A stretch of 64,000 bases of DNA from Oceanospirillum sediminis (GTDB taxonomy: Bacteria; Pseudomonadota; Gammaproteobacteria; Pseudomonadales; Halomonadaceae), in the NCBI RefSeq assembly GCF_014164585.1, contig NZ_JACJFM010000021.1, positions 25,326-89,325 of the forward strand. Direction: 5' to 3'. A program made the position numbers and the translations under genes. Within the stretch, counting starts at the first letter, position 1. Each line of letters opens with the position of its first letter. The notes under the pieces are model-generated. The model did no database searches. It was not told the origin of the DNA and was given only the letters and a program-made list of their open reading frames with translations. Of the stretch, positions 16,479 to 28,307 are shown one piece after another.

Positions 16479-16739
16479 ATGGCTCACAAAAAAGCTGGTG
16501 GTAGTACCCGTAACGGTCGCGATTCCGAATCGAAACGCCTTGGTGTTAAGCGCTTTGGCGGCCAGGTAGTTAAAGCTGGTAACATCATTGTTCGTCAGCG
16601 CGGCACTAAGTTCCACGCTGGTACCAATGTTGGTATGGGTAAAGATCACACTCTGTTTGCTACTTCAGACGGTGTAGTGAAATTTGAAGTACGCGGACCG
16701 AAGAAACGTAAAACCGTTACTATCGTTCCTGCTGCTTAA
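16479..16739 (+). CDS. rpmA: 50S ribosomal protein bL27
   Basis: An 86-residue bL27. The flexible N-terminus [16 protein letters not shown] reaches the peptidyl-transferase centre; there is no cleavable N-terminal extension of the kind found in Firmicutes. The central [20 protein letters not shown] motif is intact. ACGAGG precedes the ATG. A strong terminator follows. Confidence 0.98.
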   Translation: MAHKKAGGSTRNGRDSESKRLGVKRFGGQVVKAGNIIVRQRGTKFHAGTNVGMGKDHTLFATSDGVVKFEVRGPKKRKTVTIVPAA

Positions 16740-16760
16740 ACCGATCTTCGGATTGGTTAA

Positions 16761-16791
16761 AAAAGCCTCGCCCTGGTGCGAGGCTTTTTTC
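16761..16791 (+). terminator. Terminator of rplU-rpmA
   Basis: The stem AAAAGCCTCG / CGAGGCTTTT with an 8-base loop is followed by more Ts, starting 21 bases after the rpmA stop. It separates rplU-rpmA from obgE, which must therefore have its own promoter in the following 230 bases. Confidence 0.9.
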
Positions 16792-16988
16792 GTATCAGCG
16801 TAATAATTCTGATTTATTTCGTACTGATGCACGCTAAGGTTATATTTTCCGGCGATACTGAGAAATCTGGGGTGTCGCACCTGTCTGAGACCGTTCTGGT
16901 GCTGACCTCAGCACGGGGATGTCCCTGTCGCGTATGAAGAATCTCTGTCTGAGATTATCTGTCACAGCTGACAGGCAGCGGTCGTTGA

Positions 16989-18236
<1,248 letters not shown>

Positions 18237-18292
18237 ATCAATTGATAATCAGTTGATTGTTCAGGCTGAAAATTTAAATAGGTGGATGGATA

Positions 18293-19414
18293 ATGTCGCA
18301 GCGTGACAGATTAGTGCGCGCAAAACGGATTGTGGTCAAAATTGGCAGTGCACTGTTAACCAATGATGGTGCAGGGCTTGATCTGCCATCGATCGCAGGC
18401 TGGGTTGACCAAATGGCCGCTCTGCATCAGCAGGGCATCGAGTTGATTCTGGTATCTTCTGGCTCTGTGGCTGAAGGTATGAGCCGTTTGGGTCTGCGCG
18501 AACGACCGTCCACCCTGCACGAGCTTCAGGCGGCGGCAGCCGTCGGTCAGATGGGGCTGGTGCAGGCGTATGAGTCTCAGTTTATGAGACATGGTATTCA
18601 GGCGGCCCAGATTCTGCTGACCCATGATGATCTGTCTGACCGTAAGCGTTATCTGAATGCTCGTAGCACGGTAAAATCGCTACTGGAGCTGAACGTTATT
18701 CCTATCATTAACGAAAATGATACGGTGGTAACCGATGAGATTCGCTTTGGTGATAATGATACGTTGGGAGCGCTGGTTGCTAACCTGATGGAAGCCGATA
18801 CCCTGATGATCCTGACCGATCAGGAAGGCCTGTTTACGGCAGATCCTCGCTCTGTCCCGGATGCGACTCTGATCTCTGAAGCCTGGGCGGATGATCCTGA
18901 ACTGGCTGGTATGGCAGGTGATGGCGGTCGTCTGGGGCGTGGCGGTATGATCACTAAGGTTCGTGCTGCCAGTCTGGCTGCACGCTCCGGAGCGACAACT
19001 CTGGTGGCTAGTGGGCGTCAGCCAGATATTCTCGTGCGTGCGGTTAAAGGAGAAGCGTTAGGGACTCTGTTCCTTCCAAAAGATACGCCCTGGGCTGCTC
19101 GTAAGCGCTGGCTGGCAGGGCATCTGCAGACCCGTGGTACTCTGATGCTGGATGACGGTGCAGTAAGGGTGCTGACAGAAAAGAACACCAGTTTGTTGTC
19201 TGTGGGTGTTAAACAGGCAACCGGGCGTTTCCGTCGTGGTGATATGGTGCAGTGTGTCAGTGAACAGGGGGTGCTGATTGCGAAAGGTCTGGTCAATTAT
19301 GATCACGATGATGTGCAGAAGATCCTGGGACAGCCCAGTCATAAGATAGAAGCGCTACTGGGTTACATTGCTGACCCGGAGCTGATTAACCGGGATAATC
19401 TGGTGCTGGTCTGA
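18293..19414 (+). CDS. proB: Glutamate 5-kinase
   Basis: A 373-residue first enzyme of proline synthesis, phosphorylating the gamma-carboxylate of glutamate. The amino-acid kinase domain (about 1-260) has [31 protein letters not shown] and [10 protein letters not shown]. The C-terminal PUA domain covers about 275-370 ([13 protein letters not shown]). AGGTGGATGGATA precedes the ATG. The usual partner proA is not adjacent. It follows obgE by 56 bases, the common obgE-proB order. Confidence 0.96.
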   Translation: MSQRDRLVRAKRIVVKIGSALLTNDGAGLDLPSIAGWVDQMAALHQQGIELILVSSGSVAEGMSRLGLRERPSTLHELQAAAAVGQMGLVQAYESQFMRHGIQAAQILLTHDDLSDRKRYLNARSTVKSLLELNVIPIINENDTVVTDEIRFGDNDTLGALVANLMEADTLMILTDQEGLFTADPRSVPDATLISEAWADDPELAGMAGDGGRLGRGGMITKVRAASLAARSGATTLVASGRQPDILVRAVKGEALGTLFLPKDTPWAARKRWLAGHLQTRGTLMLDDGAVRVLTEKNTSLLSVGVKQATGRFRRGDMVQCVSEQGVLIAKGLVNYDHDDVQKILGQPSHKIEALLGYIADPELINRDNLVLV

Positions 19415-19477
19415 TAATTATCGCAGATAAGATCAGAAAAAAGCCTTTTTTCCGGTAAAAAAAAGGTGTTAAAGGGG

Positions 19478-19506
19478 TGTTCAAGCGCTTCGGTTTCCCG
19501 TAGAAT
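19478..19506 (+). promoter_or_regulatory. Candidate rpsT promoter
   Basis: TGTTCA (19478-19483), 17 bases and TAGAAT (19501-19506) lie about 90 bases before rpsT. The -10 is good and the -35 weak, as expected for a promoter that depends on other features. It lies in the gap between proB and rpsT. Confidence 0.45.
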
Positions 19507-19593
19507 GCCCACCCCTAACGACACTTGAATTTAAATTTATGACGTGCGCGTGCTTGCGCATTTCATTAACCGATTTCTCCAAGGAGCTTAACG

Positions 19594-19860
19594 GTGGCGA
19601 ATATCGCATCTGCAAAAAAACGTGCACGCCAGGCTGAGAAGCGCCGTAATCACAATGCTAGTCTGCGCTCCATGGTGCGCACATACGTAAAGCGCGTTGT
19701 AGCGGCAGTTGAAGCTGGTGATCACGCTAAAGCTATGGCTGAGTTCAATGTAGCTCAGGCTAAGCTGGACAGCGTAGCTGACAAAGGCATCATCTCTAAG
19801 AACAAGGCTGCTCGTACTAAGAGCCGTCTGAATGCTCGAGTTAAAGCACTGGCTGCTTAA
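19594..19860 (+). CDS. rpsT: 30S ribosomal protein bS20
   Basis: An 88-residue bS20, Ala- and Lys-rich, beginning [18 protein letters not shown]. The start codon is GTG, fixed by AAGGAG seven bases upstream. In E. coli rpsT also uses a non-AUG start (UUG), which takes part in autogenous control, so the GTG here may matter. It is monocistronic, with a terminator directly behind. Confidence 0.98.
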   Translation: MANIASAKKRARQAEKRRNHNASLRSMVRTYVKRVVAAVEAGDHAKAMAEFNVAQAKLDSVADKGIISKNKAARTKSRLNARVKALAA

Positions 19861-19875
19861 TTCAGAGATGAGCTT

Positions 19876-19907
19876 AAAAAAAAACCGGCATCAGCCGGTT
19901 TTTTTTT
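19876..19907 (+). terminator. rpsT terminator
   Basis: The stem AACCGGC / GCCGGTT with an ATCA loop, flanked by As and a run of nine Ts, starts 15 bases after the rpsT stop. It is a classical factor-independent terminator. Confidence 0.93.
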
Positions 19908-20007
19908 GCCTGAATTTCAGTGTTACTCTGTTTCCGGGGTAGAATGGGTGATTTTCATTGAACCTGGTTTGTCATGGGTTCAGCCTGTTCTTATTTAAGG
20001 AAACACC

Positions 20008-21618
20008 ATGTCCCGGCCTGACGCCTCGCCGCCAGAAAACTCTTCTTCCCCGGATGGCGACACTTCCTCAAAACAACCCTTGCAACGCAAACCTGGTTTA
20101 TTACGCTCCGGGTTGATTGTCAGTGTGATGACTATGTTATCACGGGTACTGGGGCTGGCCAGAGATGTCGTTATTGCCCTCCTGTTTGGTGCAGGCAGTG
20201 GTGCTGATGCTTTCTTTGTCGCATTTAAAATCCCTAATTTTTTGCGACGTCTGTTTGCGGAAGGGGCATTTAATCAGGCCTTTGTCCCCGTATTGTCTGA
20301 ATACCGTAGTCAGAGACAACAGGCTGATGTAAAAGATCTGATCAATGCTGTGGCCGGTACCCTGGGAGTGACTCTGGCGGGTATTACTCTGCTGGCTGTC
20401 CTGGCCTCTCCGGTTCTGGTATGGATTTTTGCTCCGGGTTTCAGTCAGTTGCCTGAAAAGCAGGCATTGACGGCAGACATGCTGCGGATAACTTTTCCTT
20501 ACCTGTTGCTGATCTCTCTGACCGCATTTGCCGGTAGTATCCTTAACAGTTATGACCGCTTTGCTATCCCCGCTTTTACCCCTGTCTTACTGAATCTGTC
20601 ATTGATCGGTTCAGCGCTCTGGCTGACGCCTGAAATGGATGAACCCGTGATGGCTCTGGCCTGGGGGGTGCTGATTGCCGGTGCTGTACAGCTGATGTTT
20701 CAGCTGCCTTTTCTGGCCCGGATTGGCCTGCTACCGCGACCAGAGGTTCGCTGGCGGGATGAAGGGGTGCAGCGTATTCTGAAGCTGATGGCTCCGGCCC
20801 TGTTTGGCGTATCGGTCAGCCAGATCAACTTACTGCTGGATACCATGCTGGCTTCTTTTCTGGTCAGCGGCAGTGTGTCCTGGTTGTACTATTCTGACCG
20901 GCTGGTGGAGCTGCCTCTTGGTGTTTTTGCTATTGCTATTGCTACGGTCATCCTGCCGAGCCTGTCGACCCGGCATGCGGAGAAGTCCGCTGATGGCTTT
21001 GCCCGTACGCTGGATTGGGCGATGCGTATGGTGCTATTGATTGCTGTACCTGCTGCGGTAGCTCTGATCATACTGGCTGAGCCGCTATTATTCACTCTGT
21101 TTCAGTACGGCGCTATGACGCCATATGATGTGGATATGGCTGCGCTCAGTCTCAGGGCTTATGCCGTTGGTTTGCTGGCCTTTATGTTGATTAAAGTGCT
21201 GGCTCCGGGCTATTACGCCCGTCAGGATACAAAAACACCGGTAAAAATTGGCATCAAAGCGATGGCGGCGAATATGCTGTTCAATTTACTGTTGGTGTTC
21301 TGGCTGGATCATGCCGGGCTGGCGCTGGCAACATCGCTGTCAGCCTTCATGAATGCGGGGTTACTCTGGTATGGGCTGAAGCGTTCAGGGATTTTTGTCT
21401 GGCAACCCGGATGGCTGAAATATGTGATTCAGCTGGTTTCTGCTACCGCCATGATGGCCGGTGTTCTGCTTATTATGAATCCTTTTGCTGCATACTGGGT
21501 GGATTTTGGCTGGCAACAAAGAGCCATGTGGATGGGGGGGCTGGTTCTGATGGGAGGTGCGACTTATCTTGGGGTGTTACTATTAACAGGGCTGCGTTTA
21601 CGTCATATTCGCCATTGA
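20008..21618 (+). CDS. murJ: Lipid II flippase MurJ
   Basis: A 536-residue MviN/MurJ flippase that moves lipid II across the inner membrane for peptidoglycan synthesis. After a 30-residue polar N-terminal extension come about 14 hydrophobic segments. The family hallmarks are present: LSRVLGLARDVVIALLFGAG near 50, AFKIPNFLRRLFAEGAFNQAFVPVLSEYR near 75, and the TM7 basic region PGYYARQDTKTPVK near 400. AAGGAAA precedes the ATG. The gene precedes ribF, the usual order rpsT-murJ-ribF-ileS-lspA. Confidence 0.96.
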   Translation: MSRPDASPPENSSSPDGDTSSKQPLQRKPGLLRSGLIVSVMTMLSRVLGLARDVVIALLFGAGSGADAFFVAFKIPNFLRRLFAEGAFNQAFVPVLSEYRSQRQQADVKDLINAVAGTLGVTLAGITLLAVLASPVLVWIFAPGFSQLPEKQALTADMLRITFPYLLLISLTAFAGSILNSYDRFAIPAFTPVLLNLSLIGSALWLTPEMDEPVMALAWGVLIAGAVQLMFQLPFLARIGLLPRPEVRWRDEGVQRILKLMAPALFGVSVSQINLLLDTMLASFLVSGSVSWLYYSDRLVELPLGVFAIAIATVILPSLSTRHAEKSADGFARTLDWAMRMVLLIAVPAAVALIILAEPLLFTLFQYGAMTPYDVDMAALSLRAYAVGLLAFMLIKVLAPGYYARQDTKTPVKIGIKAMAANMLFNLLLVFWLDHAGLALATSLSAFMNAGLLWYGLKRSGIFVWQPGWLKYVIQLVSATAMMAGVLLIMNPFAAYWVDFGWQQRAMWMGGLVLMGGATYLGVLLLTGLRLRHIRH

Positions 21619-21655
21619 TATTGGTTTGGTTTTAAAGGTTTTATATATCAATGGC
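21611..21655. repeat. Inverted repeat spanning the murJ stop codon
   Basis: GCCATTGATAT (21611-21621) and its exact complement (21645-21655) enclose a 23-base T-rich loop. The left arm contains the murJ stop codon TGA (21616-21618). There is no T-run after the right arm, so I read it as a 3' mRNA hairpin of uncertain role. Confidence 0.5.
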
Positions 21656-21906
21656 TTACATCGTTTTGTTGTGATTTTCAGCTGAGCAGCCTGGCAGCTT
21701 AACATCAAGGCTAATATGTCTTTCGCTCCGAATAGGTGCAGTATACATTTATTTCGCTATAATCAGACTCTTTTTATTTTTTCATCCGCCTCTATTATAG
21801 CTCTCTGTCCCTTTAAAGCAGGGCAGAAATGCCGGTTCGGGGCAACAATAACCGGTCAGGGCGGATATTAAGCAAGATGAACAGAGATAATGATAGCCGG
21901 GGCAAA

Positions 21907-22887
21907 ATGGAACTGATTCGGGGTTTGCATAATCTACGGCCTGAACATCAGGGCTGTGTCGCCACCATAGGTAATTTTGATGGTGTCCACCTGGGCCATC
22001 AGGTTGTGCTGCGTCAGGTAAAAACGAAGGCTCAGGAGCTGAACCTTCCTTCTGTAGTGGTAGTGTTTGAGCCTCAGCCGAGAGAGTTTTTTGCCGGCAG
22101 TCAGGCGCCTGCGCGTCTGACCCGGTTCCGGGATAAAGTGGAGCGTCTGGCTGAACAGGGTATTGACCGGGTTGTCTGCCTGCCTTTTAACCGGCGACTG
22201 GCCAGTTTGTCTGCACAGGCATTTATCGAGCAGGTCCTGATCAGAGGGCTGGGTGTCCGTTATCTGGTGGTGGGTGATGACTTCCGTTTTGGTTGTGACC
22301 GTTCTGGTGACTTTAACCTGCTGAAACGGTCAGGTGATGAGCATGATTTTGATGTGGTCAATACCGAAACCTATGAGGTGGGGGCAGAAAGGGTCAGTAG
22401 TACCCGGTTGCGTCAGGTGCTGGCGGATGCCAATTTTGTACTGGCCAGTCAGCTACTGGGCGAACCTTATCAGATCAGTGGCCGGGTTATTCATGGTCGT
22501 AAACTGGGACGGCAACTGGGTGTGCCTACCGCTAATTTATCCCTGAAGGATAAGCAACCTGCTTTGCAGGGGGTTTACACTGTTTTGTTAACGGGGGATG
22601 ACGGCGTAGTCCGAATGGGCGTGGCTAATATCGGTAACCGGCCTACGGTTGATGGTGTGCGTCCGGCGCTGGAAGTTCATCTGTTTGATTTTAAAGGCGA
22701 CCTTTATGGACAAAGAGTCCGGGTTGTTTTCTGTTGTAAATTGCGGGATGAGATTCGTTTTTCTGATGTCAGTGCATTACGGACACAGATTGAGCAGGAT
22801 CTGCAGACGGCCCGTGGTTATTTTGAGGAACAGGATATGGGCAGTGGTCAGCCTGTTCCGTTAGCGCACAATGCCCTGAGACTTTAG
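21907..22887 (+). CDS. ribF: Bifunctional riboflavin kinase / FAD synthetase
   Basis: A 326-residue RibF that converts riboflavin to FMN and then FAD. The N-terminal nucleotidyltransferase domain has TIGNFDGVHLGHQ near residue 20 and VVGDDFRFGCDRSGD near 120, with the VSSTRLRQ motif following. The C-terminal kinase domain has GRVIHGRKLGRQLGVPTANL near 197. I start at the ATG at 21907 (MELIRGLHN), the family start; a longer reading from 21829 adds 26 polar residues. Confidence 0.96.
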   Translation: MELIRGLHNLRPEHQGCVATIGNFDGVHLGHQVVLRQVKTKAQELNLPSVVVVFEPQPREFFAGSQAPARLTRFRDKVERLAEQGIDRVVCLPFNRRLASLSAQAFIEQVLIRGLGVRYLVVGDDFRFGCDRSGDFNLLKRSGDEHDFDVVNTETYEVGAERVSSTRLRQVLADANFVLASQLLGEPYQISGRVIHGRKLGRQLGVPTANLSLKDKQPALQGVYTVLLTGDDGVVRMGVANIGNRPTVDGVRPALEVHLFDFKGDLYGQRVRVVFCCKLRDEIRFSDVSALRTQIEQDLQTARGYFEEQDMGSGQPVPLAHNALRL

Positions 22888-23016
22888 AACGCCGGATAGT
22901 GCATCCGGACAAGCGATCCTTTCAGCCCGATAAAATGGTCTGAAGCAAGAGCAAAGAATTTTCAGACCTGGTCTGAAACCCTGTTACCTGTAAATCTGAG
23001 CAGTGATATCTGAGCC

Positions 23017-25824
23017 ATGAGCGACTACAAAAACACTCTGAATCTTCCGGAAACCGATTTTCCGATGCGCGGCAATCTGCCAAAACGTGAACCTGATCGT
23101 CTGGCGCGTTGGGATGAAATGGGTCTGTACGACAGAATGCGTAAAGCCGGTGAAGGTCGTCCGAAATTTATTCTGCACGATGGCCCTCCGTATGCAAACG
23201 GCAATATTCATATTGGTCATGCAGTTAATAAAATTCTGAAAGATATGATTGTTAAGTCCCGTACTCTGGCTGGCTTTGATGCACCTTATGTACCGGGCTG
23301 GGATTGTCACGGCCTGCCTATTGAGCACAAGGTCGAGACCATGATCGGTCGTGCCGGTGACAAAGTACCGTTTCGTGAGTTCCGTCAGAAGTGTCGTGAT
23401 TATGCGGCTGAACAGGTGGCAGGTCAGAAAGCTGATTTTATTCGCCTGGGTGTTCATGGTGACTGGGACAAGCCTTATCTGACCATGAACTACAAGACTG
23501 AAGCGGATATTGTACGTGCGCTGGGCCGTATTCAGGACAATGGCCATCTGGTAAAAGGATATAAGCCGGTTTACTGGAGTGTGGTTGGGCAGTCTGCGCT
23601 GGCAGAAGCAGAGGTAGAGTATCAGGATAAAACCTCTATCGCGCTGGATGTGGCGTTCACTTTCAGTGATCAGGGCAAAGTACTGGAACTGTTTGGCAAT
23701 CCTGCGGGCGAAGGTGATGTGTCCGTTGTGATCTGGACTACTACTGCATGGACACTGCCGGTTAACCAGGCGGTGTCACTGAATGCCAATCTGGATTACG
23801 CCCTGGTACAGCTGCGTGATCAGCGCCTGGTGCTGGCAGCGTCTATGGTTGACGATATCATGGCGCGCTGGGGTGAAGACCTGTTTGAAGTGCTGGCAAC
23901 GGCTTCCGGCCAGTCATTAGAAAACCAGTTGCTGAAACACCCTTTCTTCGACAAGCAAGTGCCTGTGATCCTGGGTGATCATGTGACTACTGATGCGGGT
24001 ACCGGTGCGGTACACACGGCACCTGATCATGGTATGGATGATTTCCTGGTGGGTCAGAAGTATGGTCTGGGCACCATCAATCTGGTGCAGGCGAACGGTA
24101 CTTATACCGATGATGCGGGCGAGTTTGCCGGTGTTCATGTTTATAAAGCCGATAAGCCGGTGATGGAAGCACTGCAACGTGAAGGCAAGCTGGTTCATCA
24201 CAAAGCATTTGAGCACAGCTATCCTCATTGCTGGCGTACTAAAACCCCTCTGATCTATCGTGCTACGCCACAGTGGTTTATCTCGATGGAAGAGAAAGGT
24301 CTGAAACAGGGTGCTCTAGAAGCGATCAAGGGCGTACAGTGGTTCCCTGGCTGGGGCCAGAACCGTATTGAGGCAATGGTTGACCAGAGTCCTGACTGGT
24401 GTGTGTCCCGTCAGCGTACCTGGGGTGTGCCAATTACGCTGTTTATCCACAAAGAAACCGATGAACTGCATCCCCGCACTACGGAACTGTTTGAGCAGGT
24501 GGCTCAGCGTATCGAAGAAAGTGGTATTGATGCCTGGTTTGAACTGGATGCAACTGAGGTGCTGGGTGATGAAGCGGATCAGTATTACAAAGTGACCGAT
24601 ACACTGGATGTGTGGTTTGACTCCGGTGCGACTCACTACGCGGTACTGAATAACCGCGATGAGCTGACCTTCCCGGCGGACCTGTATCTGGAAGGCTCGG
24701 ATCAGCATCGTGGCTGGTTCCAGTCTTCTCTGAAGACATCCATTGCGATTAATGGCTGCGCACCCTACAAGCAGGTACTGACTCACGGCTTTACTGTGGA
24801 CGAGAAGGGCTACAAGATGTCCAAGTCCCTGGGGAACGTGATTGCGCCTCAGGAAGTGACGGACTCTCTGGGAGCCGATATTCTGCGTCTGTGGGTTGCT
24901 GCGACGGATTACTCCGGTGAGATGGCGGTATCCAAGCAGATTCTGCAACGTACAGCAGACTCTTATCGCCGTATCCGTAACACGGCTCGTTTCCTGCTAG
25001 CCAACCTGACAGGTTTTAATCCGGACACCGACATGGTTAAACCGGAAGAGATGCTTTCACTGGACCAGTGGGCGGTAGACCGTACGTTGCAGCTGCAAGG
25101 CGAGCTGCTGGCGGCTTATGAAGAATATCACTTCCTGAGCGTCTATCAGAAAGTACACAATTTCTGCGCCCAGGATCTGGGTGGTTTCTATCTGGATATC
25201 ATTAAAGATCGCCAGTACACCACACAGCCGGACAGTCTGGCACGTCGTTCCTGCCAGACTGCGCTATATCATATCGTTGAAGCTCTGACACGCTGGATTG
25301 CACCGATTACTGCTTTCACTGCGGAAGAGATCTACGAGAATATTCCAGGTCAGCGTGAAGACTCTGTTTATCTGAATACCTGGTATGACGGTCTGTTTGA
25401 AATGGCTGAAGGTGGCGAGATGGATCGCGCTTACTGGAATCGCATCATGGATGTGAAAGAAGCGGTCAATAAGGCGCTGGAAGATGCCCGTAGTGCCGGT
25501 CAGGTGAAAGGCTCTCTGTCTACCGAAGTTACGCTGTTTGCCGATGATGATGTGCAGCAGTTGGTCAGCCGTCTGGGTGATGAATTGCGTTTTGTTCTGC
25601 TGACGTCTGATGCTCAGATCAAGCCACTGACAGAAGCCGGTGATGCTGCTGAAACGGATCTGACAGGTCTGAAAGTCGCGGTTAAAGCCGCAGAACATGC
25701 TAAATGTGGCCGTTGCTGGCACCACCGTGAAGATGTTGGTCAGCATGAAGGTCATGATGAACTCTGTGGTCGCTGTGTGTCTAACCTGCCTGAAGGTGAA
25801 GGCGAACAGCGTCAGTTCGCTTAA
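23017..25824 (+). CDS. ileS: Isoleucyl-tRNA synthetase
   Basis: A 935-residue class I synthetase. The HIGH motif reads HIGHAVNK near residue 67, the editing CP1 domain occupies about 190-400 (with [14 protein letters not shown] [10 protein letters not shown] near 243), and the KMSKS loop is YKMSKSLGN near 602. A C-terminal zinc finger has two CxxC pairs (CGRCW and CGRC), typical of the bacterial-type enzyme that is sensitive to mupirocin. It overlaps the possible upstream start of lspA by one base. Confidence 0.98.
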   Translation: MSDYKNTLNLPETDFPMRGNLPKREPDRLARWDEMGLYDRMRKAGEGRPKFILHDGPPYANGNIHIGHAVNKILKDMIVKSRTLAGFDAPYVPGWDCHGLPIEHKVETMIGRAGDKVPFREFRQKCRDYAAEQVAGQKADFIRLGVHGDWDKPYLTMNYKTEADIVRALGRIQDNGHLVKGYKPVYWSVVGQSALAEAEVEYQDKTSIALDVAFTFSDQGKVLELFGNPAGEGDVSVVIWTTTAWTLPVNQAVSLNANLDYALVQLRDQRLVLAASMVDDIMARWGEDLFEVLATASGQSLENQLLKHPFFDKQVPVILGDHVTTDAGTGAVHTAPDHGMDDFLVGQKYGLGTINLVQANGTYTDDAGEFAGVHVYKADKPVMEALQREGKLVHHKAFEHSYPHCWRTKTPLIYRATPQWFISMEEKGLKQGALEAIKGVQWFPGWGQNRIEAMVDQSPDWCVSRQRTWGVPITLFIHKETDELHPRTTELFEQVAQRIEESGIDAWFELDATEVLGDEADQYYKVTDTLDVWFDSGATHYAVLNNRDELTFPADLYLEGSDQHRGWFQSSLKTSIAINGCAPYKQVLTHGFTVDEKGYKMSKSLGNVIAPQEVTDSLGADILRLWVAATDYSGEMAVSKQILQRTADSYRRIRNTARFLLANLTGFNPDTDMVKPEEMLSLDQWAVDRTLQLQGELLAAYEEYHFLSVYQKVHNFCAQDLGGFYLDIIKDRQYTTQPDSLARRSCQTALYHIVEALTRWIAPITAFTAEEIYENIPGQREDSVYLNTWYDGLFEMAEGGEMDRAYWNRIMDVKEAVNKALEDARSAGQVKGSLSTEVTLFADDDVQQLVSRLGDELRFVLLTSDAQIKPLTEAGDAAETDLTGLKVAVKAAEHAKCGRCWHHREDVGQHEGHDELCGRCVSNLPEGEGEQRQFA

Positions 25825-25883
25825 TGACAACCCGGCTCAGATGTCTTCTTGCATCTGGGCCCCCGTTTAAGCGGTTATCGCAG

Positions 25884-26453
25884 ATGAGTAAAAAGGAAGA
25901 ATCCGGGTACGGGTCAGCACAGGCTGGCCCGTTGCCGTCTTCAGCAGGACGCTGGGGACAACTGAAGTGGCTCTGGCTGAGTGCACTGGTGCTGGTACTG
26001 GATCTGGTGACAAAAGCCTGGGTCTCTGACAGTTTCCGCTATGCTGAGATCTATACGGTTTTACCGGTATTTGATCTGACCTTGCTGCACAATACCGGAG
26101 CAGCGTTCAGTTTTCTGTCCTCTCAGTCAGGCTGGCAACGCTGGTTCTTTGCCATTATTGCTATTGTTGTGAGTGCTGTGCTGCTGGTCTGGCTGAAGCG
26201 ACTTAAGCCATCAGAAACCTGGCTGGCGATCGCGCTGGCGCTGGTACTGGGAGGTGCACTGGGTAATCTGCATGACCGGGTGCTGTTGGGTTACGTGGTA
26301 GACTTTCTGTTGTTTCACTGGGAAGACAACTATTTCCCGGCATTTAATCTGGCAGACTGCGGCATCTCTGTCGGTGCGGGTATGATGATTATTGATATGA
26401 TCCGTAATCCGGATGGCAAAAAAGATCAGACGCCGGATAATAATGAAACCTGA
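25884..26453 (+). CDS. lspA: Lipoprotein signal peptidase
   Basis: A 189-residue inner-membrane aspartyl protease that cleaves prolipoproteins after diacylglyceryl transfer. Four hydrophobic segments are visible. The two catalytic aspartates are in GNLHDRVLLGYVVDF (second Asp) and FNLADCGISVG. I start at the ATG at 25884; an in-frame ATG at 25824 overlaps the ileS stop (TAATGA) and would add 20 residues by coupling. Neither has a strong ribosome site. Confidence 0.93.
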   Translation: MSKKEESGYGSAQAGPLPSSAGRWGQLKWLWLSALVLVLDLVTKAWVSDSFRYAEIYTVLPVFDLTLLHNTGAAFSFLSSQSGWQRWFFAIIAIVVSAVLLVWLKRLKPSETWLAIALALVLGGALGNLHDRVLLGYVVDFLLFHWEDNYFPAFNLADCGISVGAGMMIIDMIRNPDGKKDQTPDNNET

Positions 26454-26454
26454 C

Positions 26455-26485
26455 AGAACAGGCAGGGATATACCCTGCCTGTTCT
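26455..26485 (+). terminator. Hairpin after lspA
   Basis: A perfect 13-base stem AGAACAGGCAGGG / CCCTGCCTGTTCT with an ATATA loop begins two bases after the lspA stop codon. The T-run that follows is weak (GCGTTTATC), so termination may be partial before fkpB. Confidence 0.6.
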
Positions 26486-26678
26486 GCGTTTATCACAGCG
26501 CTTCTTTATGTCGGGCAATCTCCTGGCCCACAGGCAACGTACAATAAGATGCTTCACCTGCGTTTTCGGTCGTTATATTCGACCGTCTACAGAGCATGCA
26601 TAATTCACCGATGATTAATCACCTGTCAGGCTGGGCCTGATGGATAAAGCCATAATTGTGGAAGGTAGAGTAAGTAAG

Positions 26679-27143
26679 ATGAGTGAACAACAGATTGGTC
26701 CGGGAGCTCAGGTCACTTTGCATTTTTCCCTGAAACTGGAAGAAGGCGCTGTCGTTGACAGTACATTTGATAAAGCACCAGCCAGTTTTGTGGTAGGTGA
26801 TGAGAACCTGCCGGACAACTTTGAGAAGCTGCTGCATGGTTTGCAAGCGGGCAGTAAGAAAAGCTTTACTGTTGCTCCTGAACAGGCATTTGGTCAGCAC
26901 AATCCCAGTAATGTACAGGTTCTTCCACGTGCTCAGTTTGCTGAGATGGATCTGGAGAAAGGCCTGATGATCAGCTTTGCTGATAAAGCTAACGGTGAAC
27001 TGCCAGGCGTCATTGCTGACTTTGACGAAAAAAATGTTCATGTTGATTTTAACCACCCTCTGGCTGGCCACACGTTGATTTTTGATGTGGAGGTGCTGGA
27101 AGTTCGGGCAGCGGAAGATACGGCTGCTGATGCAGCGGAATGA
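26679..27143 (+). CDS. fkpB: FKBP-type peptidyl-prolyl isomerase (SlpA/FkpB)
   Basis: A 154-residue SlyD/FkpB-type prolyl isomerase and chaperone. The FKBP part (about 5-70 and 130-145) is interrupted by the IF chaperone insert (about 73-125), with VTLHFSLKLEEGAVVDST at the start and NHPLAGHTLIFDVEVLEV near the end. It lacks the metal-binding His/Cys tail of SlyD, which separates it from slyD. The position between lspA and ispH is that of E. coli fkpB. The start is taken at 26679 (MSEQQIGPG); no strong ribosome site is visible. Confidence 0.95.
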   Translation: MSEQQIGPGAQVTLHFSLKLEEGAVVDSTFDKAPASFVVGDENLPDNFEKLLHGLQAGSKKSFTVAPEQAFGQHNPSNVQVLPRAQFAEMDLEKGLMISFADKANGELPGVIADFDEKNVHVDFNHPLAGHTLIFDVEVLEVRAAEDTAADAAE

Positions 27144-27282
27144 TATGAATCGCTGTGATGAAGCTTCTGATCAATGAGAAACAGAAGCGTGATTAACAGC
27201 GCCTATTTCAGCTTGGCGCTGACAGGATGATCAACTGGTGCCAGGGCTGGCTTTCTGTCTGAGTAATACAGGTATACCCATC

Positions 27283-28227
27283 ATGCAGATACTGCTTGCG
27301 AATCCCAGAGGCTTTTGTGCCGGGGTGGATCGTGCGATTGAAATTGTGAACCGTGCGCTGGAGATGTTTGAACCTCCGATCTATGTGCGCCATGAAGTGG
27401 TGCATAATAAATTTGTGGTCAATGATCTGAAAAACCGCGGTGCAGTATTTGTCGATGAGCTGGACGAAGTGCCGGACGATACGATCGTGATTTTCAGCGC
27501 TCATGGGGTATCAAAAGCCGTTAAGGATGAGGCTGATCGTCGTGGCCTGAAAGTGTTTGATGCCACCTGCCCCTTGGTGACTAAGGTGCATCTGGAAGTA
27601 CTGCGATACAGTAAAAAAGGCCAGGAGTGTGTGCTGATCGGTCATGCGGGGCATCCGGAAGTAGAAGGCACCATGGGACGTTATAATTTCTCTGCCGGGG
27701 GTAATATTTATCTGGTAGAAGATGAGGCAGATGTACTGGCGCTGGAAGTCAACGATCCGACGAAACTGGCTTATGTGACTCAGACAACCCTGTCGATGGA
27801 TGATACTGCCCGGGTGATCGATGCGCTGAGAACGAAGTTTCCGCAGATTGAAGGCCCGAAGAAAGATGATATCTGTTATGCCACTCAGAATCGTCAGGAT
27901 GCTGTGAAACAACTGGCTTCTGAAGTGGATCTGATGCTGGTGGTCGGATCACCTAACAGCTCAAACTCAAACCGTCTGCGTGAGCTGTCAGAGAGAATCG
28001 GTACCCAGGCTTATCTGATTGATAACGCCAGTGAGATTGAAACTCAATGGCTGGAGTCCGTAAGTAAGATAGGTATTACCGCCGGTGCTTCTGCACCAGC
28101 GGTGCTGGTTGAACAGGTAATTGAACGTCTGAAAGAGCTGGGTGCTGATGCGCCTCAGGAGCTGGCCGGACGTGAAGAAAACATTGTCTTTTCTATTCCA
28201 ACGGAACTCAGACTAAAAGAAGTCTGA
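27283..28227 (+). CDS. ispH: 4-hydroxy-3-methylbut-2-enyl diphosphate reductase
   Basis: A 314-residue [4Fe-4S] enzyme for the last step of the MEP isoprenoid pathway. The three cluster cysteines are visible in NPRGFCAGV (residue 12), DATCPLV (near 96) and [10 protein letters not shown] (near 197). The conserved [22 protein letters not shown] and [12 protein letters not shown] are present. The ATG at 27283 gives the family N-terminus [12 protein letters not shown]; an earlier start at 27238 is not family-like. It ends the ileS-lspA-fkpB-ispH series. Confidence 0.97.
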   Translation: MQILLANPRGFCAGVDRAIEIVNRALEMFEPPIYVRHEVVHNKFVVNDLKNRGAVFVDELDEVPDDTIVIFSAHGVSKAVKDEADRRGLKVFDATCPLVTKVHLEVLRYSKKGQECVLIGHAGHPEVEGTMGRYNFSAGGNIYLVEDEADVLALEVNDPTKLAYVTQTTLSMDDTARVIDALRTKFPQIEGPKKDDICYATQNRQDAVKQLASEVDLMLVVGSPNSSNSNRLRELSERIGTQAYLIDNASEIETQWLESVSKIGITAGASAPAVLVEQVIERLKELGADAPQELAGREENIVFSIPTELRLKEV

Positions 28228-28307
28228 TAACGGAAAAGAGAAGGATTGTGGATGATTTAAGTTATCTACAATCCCCTGCCACCTGCCATCCAAAAGCATT
28301 AAAAAAA

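Noticed and set aside
28243..28274. Imperfect hairpin after ispH
   Set aside because: An 11-base stem with one wobble pair but no T-run and a 10-base loop; too weak to call a terminator between convergent genes.
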